From: JBDREC01 sp043820105 [NCBI: Pseudomonadota bacterium]
GTDB lineage: Bacteria > Bdellovibrionota_F > JAHFAK01
NCBI GenBank assembly: GCA_043820105.1
Contig: JBDREC010000086.1
Location: forward strand, 1 to 40,118
Length of the DNA: 40,118 bases
Direction: 5' to 3'
The notes beneath the pieces were generated by a model that was not told the origin of the DNA, did not search any database, and worked only from the letters and a program-made list of their open reading frames with translations. Numbering within the stretch: position 1 is the first letter of the stretch; each line of letters starts with the position of its first letter. Both the position numbers and the translations under genes were made by a program. Of the stretch, positions 1-8,298 are shown in pieces.

Positions 1-70
1 GCTCCGCTTTGCAATTAGAGAAGGTGGCAGAACAGTTGGCGCAGGTGTTATTAGCGAAGTAGTGGAATAA
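1..70 (+). CDS. tuf: Elongation factor Tu, C-terminal end (partial)
   Basis: Only the last 22 codons and the TAA stop (68-70) are in the window. The residues read LRFAIREGGRTVGAGVISEV followed by VE, the hallmark end of EF-Tu, the GTPase that brings aminoacyl-tRNA to the ribosome. The rest of the gene lies to the left. A tuf copy directly before rpmG, tRNA-Trp, secE and nusG is the usual arrangement in many proteobacteria. The stop codon overlaps the left arm of a 20-bp inverted repeat (68-87). The identification rests on this short tail and on gene order, and both agree. Confidence 0.93.
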   Translation, partial: LRFAIREGGRTVGAGVISEVVE

Positions 71-98
71 GCTTGTAGCTTGTAGCTTGTAGCTTGTA
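71..98. repeat. Heptamer tandem repeat (GCTTGTA)x4
   Basis: Four perfect copies of GCTTGTA follow the tuf stop codon directly. Positions 68-87 are the exact reverse complement of 326-345, on the far side of rpmG. No protein-coding or tRNA function is visible. Confidence 0.95.
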
Positions 99-116
99 GT
101 TTAAGATAAAAAATTA

Positions 117-151
117 CCAGCAACCAGCAACTAGCAACCAGTAACTAATAA
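117..151. repeat. Degenerate heptamer repeat (CCAGCAA)n
   Basis: Five consecutive 7-bp units read CCAGCAA, CCAGCAA, CTAGCAA, CCAGTAA and CTAATAA, decaying toward the right. The array lies between tuf and rpmG, 18 bp after the GCTTGTA array. It has a different sequence but the same period. Confidence 0.9.
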
Positions 152-161
152 AGAGGAAAAA

Positions 162-311
162 ATGAGTGATATAATTCATCTTGAATGCACTGTATGTAAG
201 CATAGAAATTACAGCTCAACAAGAAATAAAAAGAAAAATCAAACAAAGGTTAGATTAAAAAAATACTGCAAATTCTGTCGGAAACATATAGAACATAAAG
301 AGACAAAGTAA
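162..311 (+). CDS. rpmG: 50S ribosomal protein L33
   Basis: This 49-residue protein of the large ribosomal subunit starts [12 protein letters not shown]. It has the zinc-ribbon form of L33, with cysteine pairs at residues 9/12 and 36/39, and the usual L33 core (NYSSTRNKK, then RLKKYCKFC). The ATG is preceded by AAAGAGG. Its length fits the family (about 50 residues). It sits between tuf and tRNA-Trp, as in many proteobacteria. It is enclosed by two arms of a 20-bp inverted repeat (68-87 and 326-345), which could place the whole reading frame in one RNA loop. The four-cysteine form suggests it binds zinc. Confidence 0.96.
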   Translation: MSDIIHLECTVCKHRNYSSTRNKKKNQTKVRLKKYCKFCRKHIEHKETK

Positions 312-325
312 GAAATAAAGCTGGT

Positions 326-345
326 AGCTACAAGCTACAAGCTTA
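326..345. repeat. Right arm of inverted repeat around rpmG
   Basis: The sequence AGCTACAAGCTACAAGCTTA is the exact reverse complement of 68-87. It ends three bases before the first base of tRNA-Trp. It is a two-unit, reverse-oriented copy of the GCTTGTA heptamer. Confidence 0.93.
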
Positions 346-348
346 TTT

Positions 349-422
349 GGGCCTGTAGCTCTAATTGGCAGAGCGGTGGATTCCAAATCCATAGGTTGTC
401 AGTTCGAATCTGGCCAGGCCTG
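349..422 (+). tRNA. trnW: tRNA-Trp (anticodon CCA)
   Basis: A 74-base cloverleaf can be drawn by hand. The acceptor stem GGGCCTG (349-355) pairs with CAGGCCT (415-421), with one G-U pair at the end. The discriminator base is G422. The anticodon loop TTCCAAA at 381-387 has CCA at 383-385. The T arm is GTCAG, TTCGAAT, CTGGC. The 3' CCA is not encoded. tRNA-Trp between tuf and secE is a common arrangement, which supports the call. Confidence 0.96.
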
Positions 423-460
423 TAAATGATGTCTTTATAAAGACTTAAATGAGGTAAATA

Positions 461-832
461 ATGAGTAATCGAAAAATTGTCATTTCATCTTTTTTCGCAG
501 TAGGGTTTTTTCTGTGGTATATTGTTGATAAGATAGTCTTAAATGCATTTCTTTTTGGAAAAGTCACTAATTACATGATTGGTGGATTTCTACCATCATC
601 TCAATTTATTGCTTTTTTGATAGCTGCTGCAGCTATTTTCTTTTCTTTAAAGACTGCTTCAATTAGTGATTTTTGCAATGATGTTGTTAGTGAATTAAAA
701 AAGGTTGCCTGGCCAAATAAAAAAGAAACTTCTGGTGCAACTTTAGTGGTGATAATCACGGTTATAATTTTTTCAATAATATTAGGTATTTTTGATTTTG
801 TATGGGTTAAAGTTATTCAACTTTTTCTATAA
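461..832 (+). CDS. secE: Preprotein translocase subunit SecE
   Basis: SecE is the small clamp subunit of the SecYEG channel in the inner membrane. The protein is 123 residues with three predicted membrane helices at about 7-27, 46-64 and 93-121. That is the long three-helix form of E. coli type, rather than the short single-helix form. The conserved amphipathic signature VVSELKKVAWPNKKET lies just before the last helix. The ATG at 461 follows a good ribosome site (TGAGG). The next gene is nusG, the normal partner. The downstream gap to nusG is 191 bp and holds a candidate promoter. Confidence 0.96.
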   Translation: MSNRKIVISSFFAVGFFLWYIVDKIVLNAFLFGKVTNYMIGGFLPSSQFIAFLIAAAAIFFSLKTASISDFCNDVVSELKKVAWPNKKETSGATLVVIITVIIFSIILGIFDFVWVKVIQLFL

Positions 833-894
833 AATCTCTTTTTGGGCATTTAATAATTACTTTCGAGGGTTTTCAAAAAAAAATAAAATTGATC

Positions 895-918
895 AAGCTG
901 TTAAGTATTTAACAACTT
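895..918 (+). other. Imperfect hairpin after secE
   Basis: TGTTAA (899-904) pairs with TTAACA (909-914) around the loop GTAT. After one mismatch it extends by AAG/CTT. No T-run follows, so it is a weak terminator candidate at best. It lies 24 bp before the candidate nusG promoter. Confidence 0.35.
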
Positions 919-941
919 AAAATTATTTATCTAAATAAATG

Positions 942-970
942 TTGACATTTAGTATTATATACAATATTAG
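942..970 (+). promoter_or_regulatory. Candidate sigma-70 promoter for nusG-rplK-rplA
   Basis: A perfect -35 box TTGACA (942-947) is followed after 17 bp by TATTAG (965-970), a 4/6 match to the -10 box. Transcription would start near 977, about 47 bp before nusG. The unusually large secE-nusG gap agrees with a separate promoter here. The call comes from sequence match only. Confidence 0.5.
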
Positions 971-1023
971 GCGTCACTCTTTCAAATATATGGACCCGAA
1001 ATGTCCTGAAATTAGAGGTAAAA

Positions 1024-1554
1024 ATGGAATTTAAATGGTACGTTGTTCATACATATTCTGGGTGTGAGAATAAGGCTAAAGAAGCACTCCTGGAGCGTAT
1101 TAAAGCCAAGAAAATGGATGATTTTTTTGACGAGATTCTAATTCCTACCGAAAATGTTGTTGAAATGGTAAAAGGTCAAAAAAAGACCTCAACCAGAAAG
1201 TTTTTTCCAGGGTATATACTTGTTAGAATGCAAATGAACAATGAAACATGGCATCTTGTTAAGAATACAGCTAAAATTAGTGGTTTTGTTGGCGGTGGCA
1301 CTAATCCTCCATCGATCACTGAAGAAGAAGTAGATAAAATTACAACTCAGGTTACTGAAGGTGTTATTGCGCCTAAGCTTAAATTTTCTTTTGAGCAGGG
1401 AGAATCCGTTAGAGTTATTGAAGGTCCGTTTTCAAATTTCAATGGAATTGTTGAAGAGGTTAAACCTGAAAAGGGTAAAGTTAAAGTTATGGTTAGTATT
1501 TTTGGAAGATCTACTCCTGTTGAATTAGATTTTGCACAGGTTGAAAAGAATTAA
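1024..1554 (+). CDS. nusG: Transcription termination/antitermination factor NusG
   Basis: NusG binds RNA polymerase, suppresses pausing and links it to Rho or the ribosome. The protein has 176 residues, a typical length. The N-terminal NGN domain (about 1-110) begins FKWYVVHTYSGCENKAKEAL and contains FFPGYILVRM. The C-terminal KOW domain (about 122-176) contains GESVRVIEGPFSNFNGIVEE. The ATG at 1024 is preceded by TTAGAGGTAAAA. It lies 52 bp before rplK, consistent with co-transcription. Confidence 0.97.
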   Translation: MEFKWYVVHTYSGCENKAKEALLERIKAKKMDDFFDEILIPTENVVEMVKGQKKTSTRKFFPGYILVRMQMNNETWHLVKNTAKISGFVGGGTNPPSITEEEVDKITTQVTEGVIAPKLKFSFEQGESVRVIEGPFSNFNGIVEEVKPEKGKVKVMVSIFGRSTPVELDFAQVEKN

Positions 1555-1606
1555 TACTACCAAATTATTGATTTATCAGCGAAGAGCTGGATTTTAGGAG
1601 ATAAAA

Positions 1607-2032
1607 ATGGCAAAAAAAGTAGTTGGCATGATTAAATTACAGATTCCATCTGGTAAAGCAAACCCATCACCACCTGTTGGTCCAGCCCTTGGTCAGCATG
1701 GTGTGAATATTATGGAATTTTGTAAGGCTTTTAATGCAAGAACACAAGAACTTGGTGACACAATAATCCCGGTTGTCATTTCAGTTTATGCTGACAGGTC
1801 CTTTTCTTTTATTACAAAAACTCCTCCTGCTTCAATACTAATCATGAAAGCAGTTAAGCTGCAAAAAGGTTCTTCAGAACCAAATAAGATAAAAGTTGCA
1901 AAGATATCAATAGATCAAATCAAAGAGATCGCTACAGTTAAGATGCCTGATCTTAATGCAAATAGTATTGAGGCTGCAATGGAGATTATAAAAGGCACAG
2001 CACGAAGCATGGGAATTGATGTAGTTAATTAG
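1607..2032 (+). CDS. rplK: 50S ribosomal protein L11
   Basis: L11 sits at the GTPase-associated centre of the large subunit and contacts 23S rRNA. The 141-residue length is standard. The conserved N-terminal segment includes [20 protein letters not shown], followed by [13 protein letters not shown]. The C-terminal RNA-binding domain ends with [11 protein letters not shown] strong ribosome site (TAGGAG) precedes the ATG. The 68-bp spacer to rplA holds another GCTTGTA-type repeat, odd inside a ribosomal protein operon. Confidence 0.98.
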   Translation: MAKKVVGMIKLQIPSGKANPSPPVGPALGQHGVNIMEFCKAFNARTQELGDTIIPVVISVYADRSFSFITKTPPASILIMKAVKLQKGSSEPNKIKVAKISIDQIKEIATVKMPDLNANSIEAAMEIIKGTARSMGIDVVN

Positions 2033-2034
2033 GT

Positions 2035-2062
2035 AGGTAGCTTGTAGCTACTTAGCTTGTAG
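2035..2062. repeat. Degenerate GCTTGTA-type repeat between rplK and rplA
   Basis: The stretch reads as TAGCTTG, TAGCTAC and TTAGCTTG units followed by TAGG. It is related to the array after tuf. It contains a small perfect hairpin, GTAGCT-TGT-AGCTAC. It starts three bases after the rplK stop codon. Confidence 0.8.
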
Positions 2063-2100
2063 GAATAAAATTAGGAAAAAAGTTAAAGAAGGTAAATAAA

Positions 2101-2808
2101 ATGAAGTTTAGAGGCAAAAATTATAAGTTATCAGCTGAAAAAATGAGCAGCCAAGATTTATACACATTTGAAGAAGGTGTAAAAAAAGTTACTGAGCTTT
2201 CTACTGTGAAGTTTGATGAAACAGTAGATTTAGCAATAAAGCTTGGTGTTAATCCTAAACATGCTGATCAAATGGTTAGGAGTTCTGTTGTTTTACCTAA
2301 CGGCCTTGGAAAAGAAGTTAGAGTTTTAGCTTTTGCAAAGGGCGACAAGGAAATTGAAGCAAAAGAAGCTGGAGCTGATTATGTTGGTGCTGAAGATTTG
2401 GTTGAAAAAATTCAAGGTGGCTGGTTGGAATTTGAAAAAGTATGTGCAACCCCTGATATGATGGCAAAAGTTGGAAAAATCGGTAGGATTTTGGGAACTA
2501 AGGGTTTAATGCCTAATCCAAAAGTTGGTACAGTAACTATGGATATTGGAAGAGTTGTTAAAGAACTTAAAGCAGGTAAAGTTGAATTTAGAGTTGAAAA
2601 AGCAGGTATTTTACATGCACCAATTGGTAAGGTTTCATTTGGTCCTGAAAAATTAATGGAAAATGCTAAAGCACTTTTAGAGACTGTTCTAAAGCTTAAA
2701 CCACAAACTAGTAAGGGTACTTACATGAAGGCTATAACAATCAGTTCAACTATGGGTGTTGGAATAAAACTTGATACACTTGATGTTAGAAATTATTTTA
2801 AAAAATAA
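2101..2808 (+). CDS. rplA: 50S ribosomal protein L1
   Basis: L1 forms the L1 stalk at the ribosomal E site. In many bacteria it also represses its own operon. The protein has 235 residues, normal for the family. Conserved segments include [39 protein letters not shown] and [19 protein letters not shown]. The ATG follows GAAGGTAAATAA. The stop is only 19 bp before the rplJ start, so the usual long L10 leader is missing there. Confidence 0.98.
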   Translation: MKFRGKNYKLSAEKMSSQDLYTFEEGVKKVTELSTVKFDETVDLAIKLGVNPKHADQMVRSSVVLPNGLGKEVRVLAFAKGDKEIEAKEAGADYVGAEDLVEKIQGGWLEFEKVCATPDMMAKVGKIGRILGTKGLMPNPKVGTVTMDIGRVVKELKAGKVEFRVEKAGILHAPIGKVSFGPEKLMENAKALLETVLKLKPQTSKGTYMKAITISSTMGVGIKLDTLDVRNYFKK

Positions 2809-2827
2809 TAGTTAAGGAGATAAAGCT

Positions 2828-3355
2828 GTGAACAGGAATGATAAAGAAAAAATGGTTGAGCAACTTAAGGATGATTTTTCGAAAATCACTGCAGCTGTTC
2901 TGGCTGATTATAGAGGCACGAATGTTGACTTATTAACAACATTAAGACGAGAACTTCGTAATGAAGATATTAATTTTAAGGTAATTAAAAATACTCTCGC
3001 TAAAAGAGCTATAAAAGGCACAGCAGCAGAAGTCCTGGATAAAGAATTGGAAGGACCGATTGCAATTGCTTATAGCTTTGGCGATGAAATTGCACCAGCT
3101 AAGATAATTTCAAAATTTATTAAAGAACATAAAAATATAACATTTGAAATAAAGGCTGGATATTTGGCAGGCAAGTCTCTTGACAAAACAGAAGTTGATA
3201 ATTTGGCCAAGTTGCCATCTAAACAAGAGCTAATTGGTAAACTTCTTTATCTAATTGGATATCCAATTTCAGGCTTTGTTGGTGTATTACATAATGCAGG
3301 GGCTCAAAGACTTGTTTATGCTTTAGAGGCAATAAAAAAACAAAAAGAAGGATAG
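2828..3355 (+). CDS. rplJ: 50S ribosomal protein L10
   Basis: L10 is the stalk base protein that anchors L7/L12 dimers. The reading frame opens with GTG (MNRNDKEKMVEQL) after AAGGAGATAAAGCT, which fixes the start. It has 175 residues with the typical core LADYRGTNVDLLTTLRRELR and a C-terminal helix for L12 binding (about 130-175). L10-L12 usually represses rplJ by binding a leader upstream; here only 19 bp separate it from rplA. A structured stretch instead lies downstream, before rplL. Confidence 0.97.
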   Translation: MNRNDKEKMVEQLKDDFSKITAAVLADYRGTNVDLLTTLRRELRNEDINFKVIKNTLAKRAIKGTAAEVLDKELEGPIAIAYSFGDEIAPAKIISKFIKEHKNITFEIKAGYLAGKSLDKTEVDNLAKLPSKQELIGKLLYLIGYPISGFVGVLHNAGAQRLVYALEAIKKQKEG

Positions 3356-3362
3356 AATTAAG

Positions 3363-3392
3363 CTTACCCACGGTTAGCCGCTTGTGGATAAG
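3363..3392 (+). promoter_or_regulatory. Nested hairpin between rplJ and rplL
   Basis: Outer arms CTTACCCA and TGGATAAG (one mismatch) enclose an inner hairpin CGG-TTAG-CCG. It lies 53 bp before the rplL start. It could be an RNA control or processing element, or a pause that tunes the L10:L12 ratio. No T-run follows, so it is not a normal terminator. The role is inferred. Confidence 0.4.
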
Positions 3393-3444
3393 GTGTTAAA
3401 TTATAAATTGTAACAGAAGTTTACTATGTTTGGAGGTAAATAAC

Positions 3445-3825
3445 ATGGCTGAGAAAATGACAAAAGAAGATCTAGTTTCTTTTATTGAAAATATGACAGT
3501 ACTAGAGCTTTCAGATCTTGTTAAAGAACTTGAAGAAAAATTTGGTGTTTCTGCTGCAGCTCCTGTAGTTGCTGGTGGAGCAGTTGCAGCTGTTGCTGAA
3601 GAAGTTGAAGAACAGACAGAATTTGCTGTTAATTTGGATGCTGTTGGAGACAAGAAAATCCAGGTTATTAAAGTTGTTAGAGCTTTAACAGGCTTAGGCT
3701 TAAAAGAAGCAAAAGACCTGGTTGATTCTGCACCAAAAGCAGTAAAAGAAGGTATTTCTAAAGAAGAAGCAGAAAAAATGAAAAAAGAGCTTGAAGAAGT
3801 TGGAGCTCAAATTACTGTTAAATAG
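3445..3825 (+). CDS. rplL: 50S ribosomal protein L7/L12
   Basis: L7/L12 forms the mobile stalk that recruits translation GTPases. I chose the ATG at 3445 ([17 protein letters not shown]) because TTGGAGG stands just before it; the in-frame TTG at 3430 is part of that ribosome site. The 126-residue product has an N-terminal dimerisation helix pair (1-35), an Ala/Val-rich hinge (about 37-53) and the C-terminal domain with [20 protein letters not shown]. Length and domains are standard. It precedes rpoB by 269 bp. Confidence 0.98.
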   Translation: MAEKMTKEDLVSFIENMTVLELSDLVKELEEKFGVSAAAPVVAGGAVAAVAEEVEEQTEFAVNLDAVGDKKIQVIKVVRALTGLGLKEAKDLVDSAPKAVKEGISKEEAEKMKKELEEVGAQITVK

Positions 3826-3834
3826 TTTTTTGAC

Positions 3835-3871
3835 TAATTTTATCTTTTTTTTACAAGGTGCGATAAAATTA
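3835..3871 (+). promoter_or_regulatory. AT-rich perfect hairpin after rplL
   Basis: TAATTTTATC (3835-3844) and GATAAAATTA (3862-3871) are perfect reverse complements. The 17-base loop contains a run of eight T. It is AT-only except for one C-G pair. The rplL-rpoB gap is a known site of attenuation and RNA processing in other bacteria, so an attenuator or processing site is plausible, but this is inference. Confidence 0.45.
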
Positions 3872-3923
3872 AAGTTTTCATGACTAAAATTCATGACATT
3901 AATATTGCCGCTAAAGGGGCTAT

Positions 3924-3953
3924 ATGGGTGATTAATTTTTAGCTATTACCCAT
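3924..3953 (+). promoter_or_regulatory. Second hairpin in the rplL-rpoB gap
   Basis: ATGGGTGAT (3924-3932) pairs with ATTACCCAT (3945-3953) with one G-U pair and a 12-base loop. Only a weak T-rich stretch follows. Together with the hairpin at 3835-3871 it makes the 269-bp gap a candidate partial terminator or processing region. I see no clear promoter for rpoB. Confidence 0.45.
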
Positions 3954-4094
3954 GATTGTATAGTTGTATAATTTTGCTAAATATTAATTTTATGAAAACA
4001 AAGCTTGTAATTTTTTAAATAAACATTTAAAATTTTTCGGTTTCATTTTAGTCATTCATTTAGAATTTGTTCAAATTTAAGCCAAGGAGTAAGT

Positions 4095-7000
4095 ATGTCA
4101 AAATTAGTTGCGAGCAACTATAGGCATCGTAAAGACTTCGCCCGTATTCCAAAAGTAATCGATATTCCTGATCTAATTGATATTCAGAAAAAATCTTATG
4201 AGAGATTTTTGCAATCAAGCGTTGAGCCAGATCAAAGGAAAAATATTGGTTTACAGAGAGTTTTTACTTCAGTCTTTCCAATCAAAGATTTTAATGATAT
4301 TTCTTCATTAGATTTTGTTAGTTATACTTTTGATAGACCCAAATATGATGTAACAGAATGCTTAACAAGAGGCATGACTTATGCAGCTCCAATAAGAGTT
4401 ACCATAAGATTGGTTGTTTGGGATATTGATGAAGAAACTGGCGAACGTTCAATAAGGGATATTAAAGAGCAAGAAATATATTTTGGTGAAATTCCTTTAA
4501 TGACTGAGACAGGTACATTTGTTATAAATGGAACTGAAAGAGTTGTTGTTAGCCAATTACATAGATCACCTGGTGTTTTCTTTGATTCAGATAAAGGGAA
4601 ATCACATGTTAGTGGGAAAGTTTTACATTCCGCCAGGTTGATACCTTATAGAGGATCTTGGCTAGATTTTGAATTTGATCACAGAGATTTTCTATATGTC
4701 AGAATTGATAGAAGAAGAAAGTTTCATGCAACAATTTTGTTGAAAGCTCTTGGTTATAATGAAGAAGAACTTTTAAATTACTTTTATGAAAAAGCCCATA
4801 TAACTTTTTCTAAAAAAGGAATAATAAAGAAAGTTAGACTTGATTTAATGGCAGGTCAAAAAACATCTGTTGATATTCTTCATCCAAAGAAAAAAGATGT
4901 TCTTTTGAAAAAGGGAAAGAAATTTACTACCTTCTCTATTAAAAAACTTATAAACGCAGGTATCGAAGAGATTCCTATTAGCCAGGAAGATCTTTATGGT
5001 TCACTTGCCTCAGAAGATATAGTAAATCCTGATACTGGTGAAGTGTTTTTACAGGCAGGTGAAGAATTAACTGAAGAAAGATTAAAAGAAATCTTAGATG
5101 CCGGTCTAAAAGAATTTAATTTTCTCCACATTGATGATTATAATGTTGGATCCTATGTTAGAGATACTCTACAAGCGGATAAAATTAATTCAGCAGATGA
5201 TGCATTATTGGATATATATAAGAGAATGAGGCCTGGGGACCCTCCAACAATTGAAACGGCCACTCTATATTTTAATAATCTATTTTTTAATCATGAAAGA
5301 TATGATATTTCTGGTGTTGGTAGATTAAAAATTAACTATAAATTTAATATTAATACACCTCTTGATATATTAACTTTAACAAAAGAAGATATTTTAGCGA
5401 CTGTTAAATATCTTATTGACCTAAAGAATGGTTATGAAAAGGTTGATGATATTGATCACCTGGGTAACAGAAGAGTTAGGTCTGTTGGAGAGCTAGTAGA
5501 AAATCAATACAGAATTGGTCTTGTTAGGATGGAAAGAGCTATTAAAGAAAGAATGTCACTTCAAGAAGTTGATACTTTAATGCCTCATGAGCTTGTTAAT
5601 GCGAAACCTGTTTCAGCTGTTTTGAAAGAATTTTTTGGTTCTTCTCAGCTTTCTCAGTTCATGGATCAAACAAATCCAATTTCTGAAATTACACATAAAA
5701 GAAGATTATCAGCACTTGGTCCTGGTGGTATGACAAGGGAAAGAGCTGGCTTTGAGGTTAGGGACGTTCATCCTACTCATTATGGAAGAATTTGTCCTGT
5801 TGAAACACCTGAAGGACCGAACATTGGTTTGATCGCTTCACTTAGTTCATATGCCATAGTTAATGATTTCGGTTTTATTGAAACACCATATAAAAAGGTT
5901 GAAAATGGAAAAGTTTCTGATGAAATTATTTACTTTTCTGCTTTGGACGAAAAAAACCATGTTATTGCTCAAGCAAATGCAAGATTAGATTCAAACAATA
6001 AATTTATAGATGAATTCGTTGCTGCTAGAAAAAAAGATGAATCTGTTGTTACACCGTCTGGAGAAATCGATTTGATGGATGTTTCCCCTCACCAGCTGGT
6101 GTCTATTGCTGCTTCACTTATTCCATTCCTGGAACATGATGATGCAAACAGAGCATTGATGGGTTCAAACATGCAGAGACAAGCAGTTCCATTAATTAAA
6201 ACAAACGCACCTATTGTTGGGACTGGAATGGAAAGAAGGGTAGCTGCTGATTCTGGTGTTACTGTTGTTGCGAAAAATGATGGTGTTATTGAATGGGTTG
6301 ATGCTTCAAGAATTGTTGTTAAGAAAAATCTTTCAGCTATTACTGATGGATCAATGGTTGATATCTACAATTTGATTAAGTTTCAAAGATCAAATCAAAA
6401 CACCTGTATTAATCAAAAGCCTATCGTTGTAAAAGGTGATATGGTTAAAAAAGGTGATATAATAGCAGATGGTCATGCAACAGATGTAGGTGAGCTTGCC
6501 CTTGGTTATAATGCCGTGGTTGCTTTTATGCCATGGGGTGGCTATAACTTTGAGGATTCAATTTTACTTTCTGAAAAGCTAGTAAAAAATGATGCTTACA
6601 CTTCAATTCATATTGAAGAATTTGAATGTATAGCTCGTGATACAAAACTTGGTAAAGAAGAAATTACCAGAGATATTCCAAATGTAAATGAAGAAGCCTT
6701 AAAAGATTTGGATGATAGCGGTATCATTCGAATTGGAGCTGAAGTTACACCCGGAGATATTCTAGTTGGGAAAATAACCCCCAAGGGTGAGACACAACTT
6801 TCTCCTGAAGAAAAACTTCTTAGAGCAATCTTTGGAGAAAAAGCTGGAGATGTTAAAGATACATCTTTAAGAGTTTCTCCTGGTGTTAGGGGATGTGTTA
6901 TTGATGCAAAAGTCTTTTCACGAGAAGGTATTGAAAAAGACGACAGAGCTAAAGATATTGAGTTCTACGAAATTAAGAAGTTAATGCAGGATCAACAAGA

Positions 7001-8255
7001 TGAAATCAATATTGTTAAAGAGAGTTATGCTCAAAAGATAAGAGAAATACTAAAGGGCAAAACAACTTCAACAAGACTTGTTGACAATGAAGGAAAAGTA
7101 TTAATTGCAAAAGATACTAAACTTACAAAAGAGCTTTTAAGTGAAATTCCAGTTAATTACTTTGAAGAAATTAATGTTGGAGACACTAGTGGAAAAATAG
7201 AAAATGAAATAGACGATGTGTTCACCAACATGAATGAACAGATCGAAATGATCAAAGTTTATTTCTCTGAAAAAATGGATAAACTAAGAAGAGGTGATGA
7301 ACTTCCTCCTGGTGTAATCAAAATGATTAAGGTTTTCGTTGCTGTTAAAAGAAAAATATCAGTTGGCGATAAAATGGCTGGACGTCATGGTAATAAAGGT
7401 GTTGTATCAAGGATACTTCCAGAAGAAGACATGCCATTTTTAAATGATGGTACACCAGTTGATGTTGTTTTAAATCCTCTTGGTGTTCCTTCTCGTATGA
7501 ATGTTGGTCAAATTCTCGAAACTCATTTGGGTTGGGCTGCAAAGGAAGTAGGAAGAGATATTAGGAAATTGATTGAAAAAGCTTCAGACGTTGAAGAATA
7601 CAGAAAAGAATTGATCAAAATCTTTGATACTCAGAGCATGAAAAAAATTATTGAAAACGCATCAAAGGATGAAGTCATTACTTTGTCAAAGCGTATTGCT
7701 GAAAAAGGTATTCATGTTGCAACCAGAGTTTTTGATGGTGCTAATGAACATCAAGTAAAAGCACTACTAAAAAAAGCCGGACTTCCAGAGAATGGACAAG
7801 TCGATCTTTGGGATGGAAGAAATGGTGAAAAGTTCAAAAATCAGGTTACTGTTGGTGTAATGTATATCATGAAACTACATCACCTGGTAGATGATAAAAT
7901 TCATGCTAGATCAATTGGACCATACTCTCTAGTTACTCAACAACCTCTTGGCGGTAAAGCTCAATTTGGTGGTCAGAGACTAGGAGAAATGGAAGTGTGG
8001 GCACTTGAAGCTTATGGCGCAGCTCATTGCTTGCAAGAGTTTCTAACAGTTAAGTCTGATGATATTCAAGGTAGGACTAAAATGTATGAAACTATTGTAA
8101 AACGTGAAGCAAGTGTTAACATTAGTATGCCGGAATCATTTAAAGTACTTGTTAAAGAACTCCAAGGTCTTGGATTGCTTGTGGACCTGGTAAATAGAGA
8201 TGAGTTGAATGCTGATGGCAAGTATGTAGCAAAACTTAAGCAAGTAGAAGAGTAG
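4095..8255 (+). CDS. rpoB: DNA-directed RNA polymerase subunit beta
   Basis: The beta subunit forms half of the RNA polymerase active-site cleft. It has 1386 residues, in the range of proteobacterial RpoB. The rifampicin-binding cluster lies near residues 515-545 ([20 protein letters not shown]), then [20 protein letters not shown]. The residues matching E. coli Q513, D516, H526 and S531 are the sensitive-type ones. [20 protein letters not shown] (about 1093) is the conserved catalytic-side block. The ATG follows CCAAGGAG. The style of the N-terminal third ([19 protein letters not shown]) resembles Deltaproteobacteria. It is followed by rpoC after 43 bp. Confidence 0.99.
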   Translation: MSKLVASNYRHRKDFARIPKVIDIPDLIDIQKKSYERFLQSSVEPDQRKNIGLQRVFTSVFPIKDFNDISSLDFVSYTFDRPKYDVTECLTRGMTYAAPIRVTIRLVVWDIDEETGERSIRDIKEQEIYFGEIPLMTETGTFVINGTERVVVSQLHRSPGVFFDSDKGKSHVSGKVLHSARLIPYRGSWLDFEFDHRDFLYVRIDRRRKFHATILLKALGYNEEELLNYFYEKAHITFSKKGIIKKVRLDLMAGQKTSVDILHPKKKDVLLKKGKKFTTFSIKKLINAGIEEIPISQEDLYGSLASEDIVNPDTGEVFLQAGEELTEERLKEILDAGLKEFNFLHIDDYNVGSYVRDTLQADKINSADDALLDIYKRMRPGDPPTIETATLYFNNLFFNHERYDISGVGRLKINYKFNINTPLDILTLTKEDILATVKYLIDLKNGYEKVDDIDHLGNRRVRSVGELVENQYRIGLVRMERAIKERMSLQEVDTLMPHELVNAKPVSAVLKEFFGSSQLSQFMDQTNPISEITHKRRLSALGPGGMTRERAGFEVRDVHPTHYGRICPVETPEGPNIGLIASLSSYAIVNDFGFIETPYKKVENGKVSDEIIYFSALDEKNHVIAQANARLDSNNKFIDEFVAARKKDESVVTPSGEIDLMDVSPHQLVSIAASLIPFLEHDDANRALMGSNMQRQAVPLIKTNAPIVGTGMERRVAADSGVTVVAKNDGVIEWVDASRIVVKKNLSAITDGSMVDIYNLIKFQRSNQNTCINQKPIVVKGDMVKKGDIIADGHATDVGELALGYNAVVAFMPWGGYNFEDSILLSEKLVKNDAYTSIHIEEFECIARDTKLGKEEITRDIPNVNEEALKDLDDSGIIRIGAEVTPGDILVGKITPKGETQLSPEEKLLRAIFGEKAGDVKDTSLRVSPGVRGCVIDAKVFSREGIEKDDRAKDIEFYEIKKLMQDQQDEINIVKESYAQKIREILKGKTTSTRLVDNEGKVLIAKDTKLTKELLSEIPVNYFEEINVGDTSGKIENEIDDVFTNMNEQIEMIKVYFSEKMDKLRRGDELPPGVIKMIKVFVAVKRKISVGDKMAGRHGNKGVVSRILPEEDMPFLNDGTPVDVVLNPLGVPSRMNVGQILETHLGWAAKEVGRDIRKLIEKASDVEEYRKELIKIFDTQSMKKIIENASKDEVITLSKRIAEKGIHVATRVFDGANEHQVKALLKKAGLPENGQVDLWDGRNGEKFKNQVTVGVMYIMKLHHLVDDKIHARSIGPYSLVTQQPLGGKAQFGGQRLGEMEVWALEAYGAAHCLQEFLTVKSDDIQGRTKMYETIVKREASVNISMPESFKVLVKELQGLGLLVDLVNRDELNADGKYVAKLKQVEE

Positions 8256-8298
8256 AATATAAGATTAATTAACTTGTAAATTATTTAAGGGGTCACTC

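Noticed and set aside
3430-3444. Upstream TTG start for rplL
   Set aside because: That TTG is part of the ribosome site TTGGAGG; the ATG at 3445 gives the standard L7/L12 N-terminus.
5637-5770. Natural rifampicin resistance in RpoB
   Set aside because: The residues matching E. coli Q513, D516, H526 and S531 are all the sensitive type.
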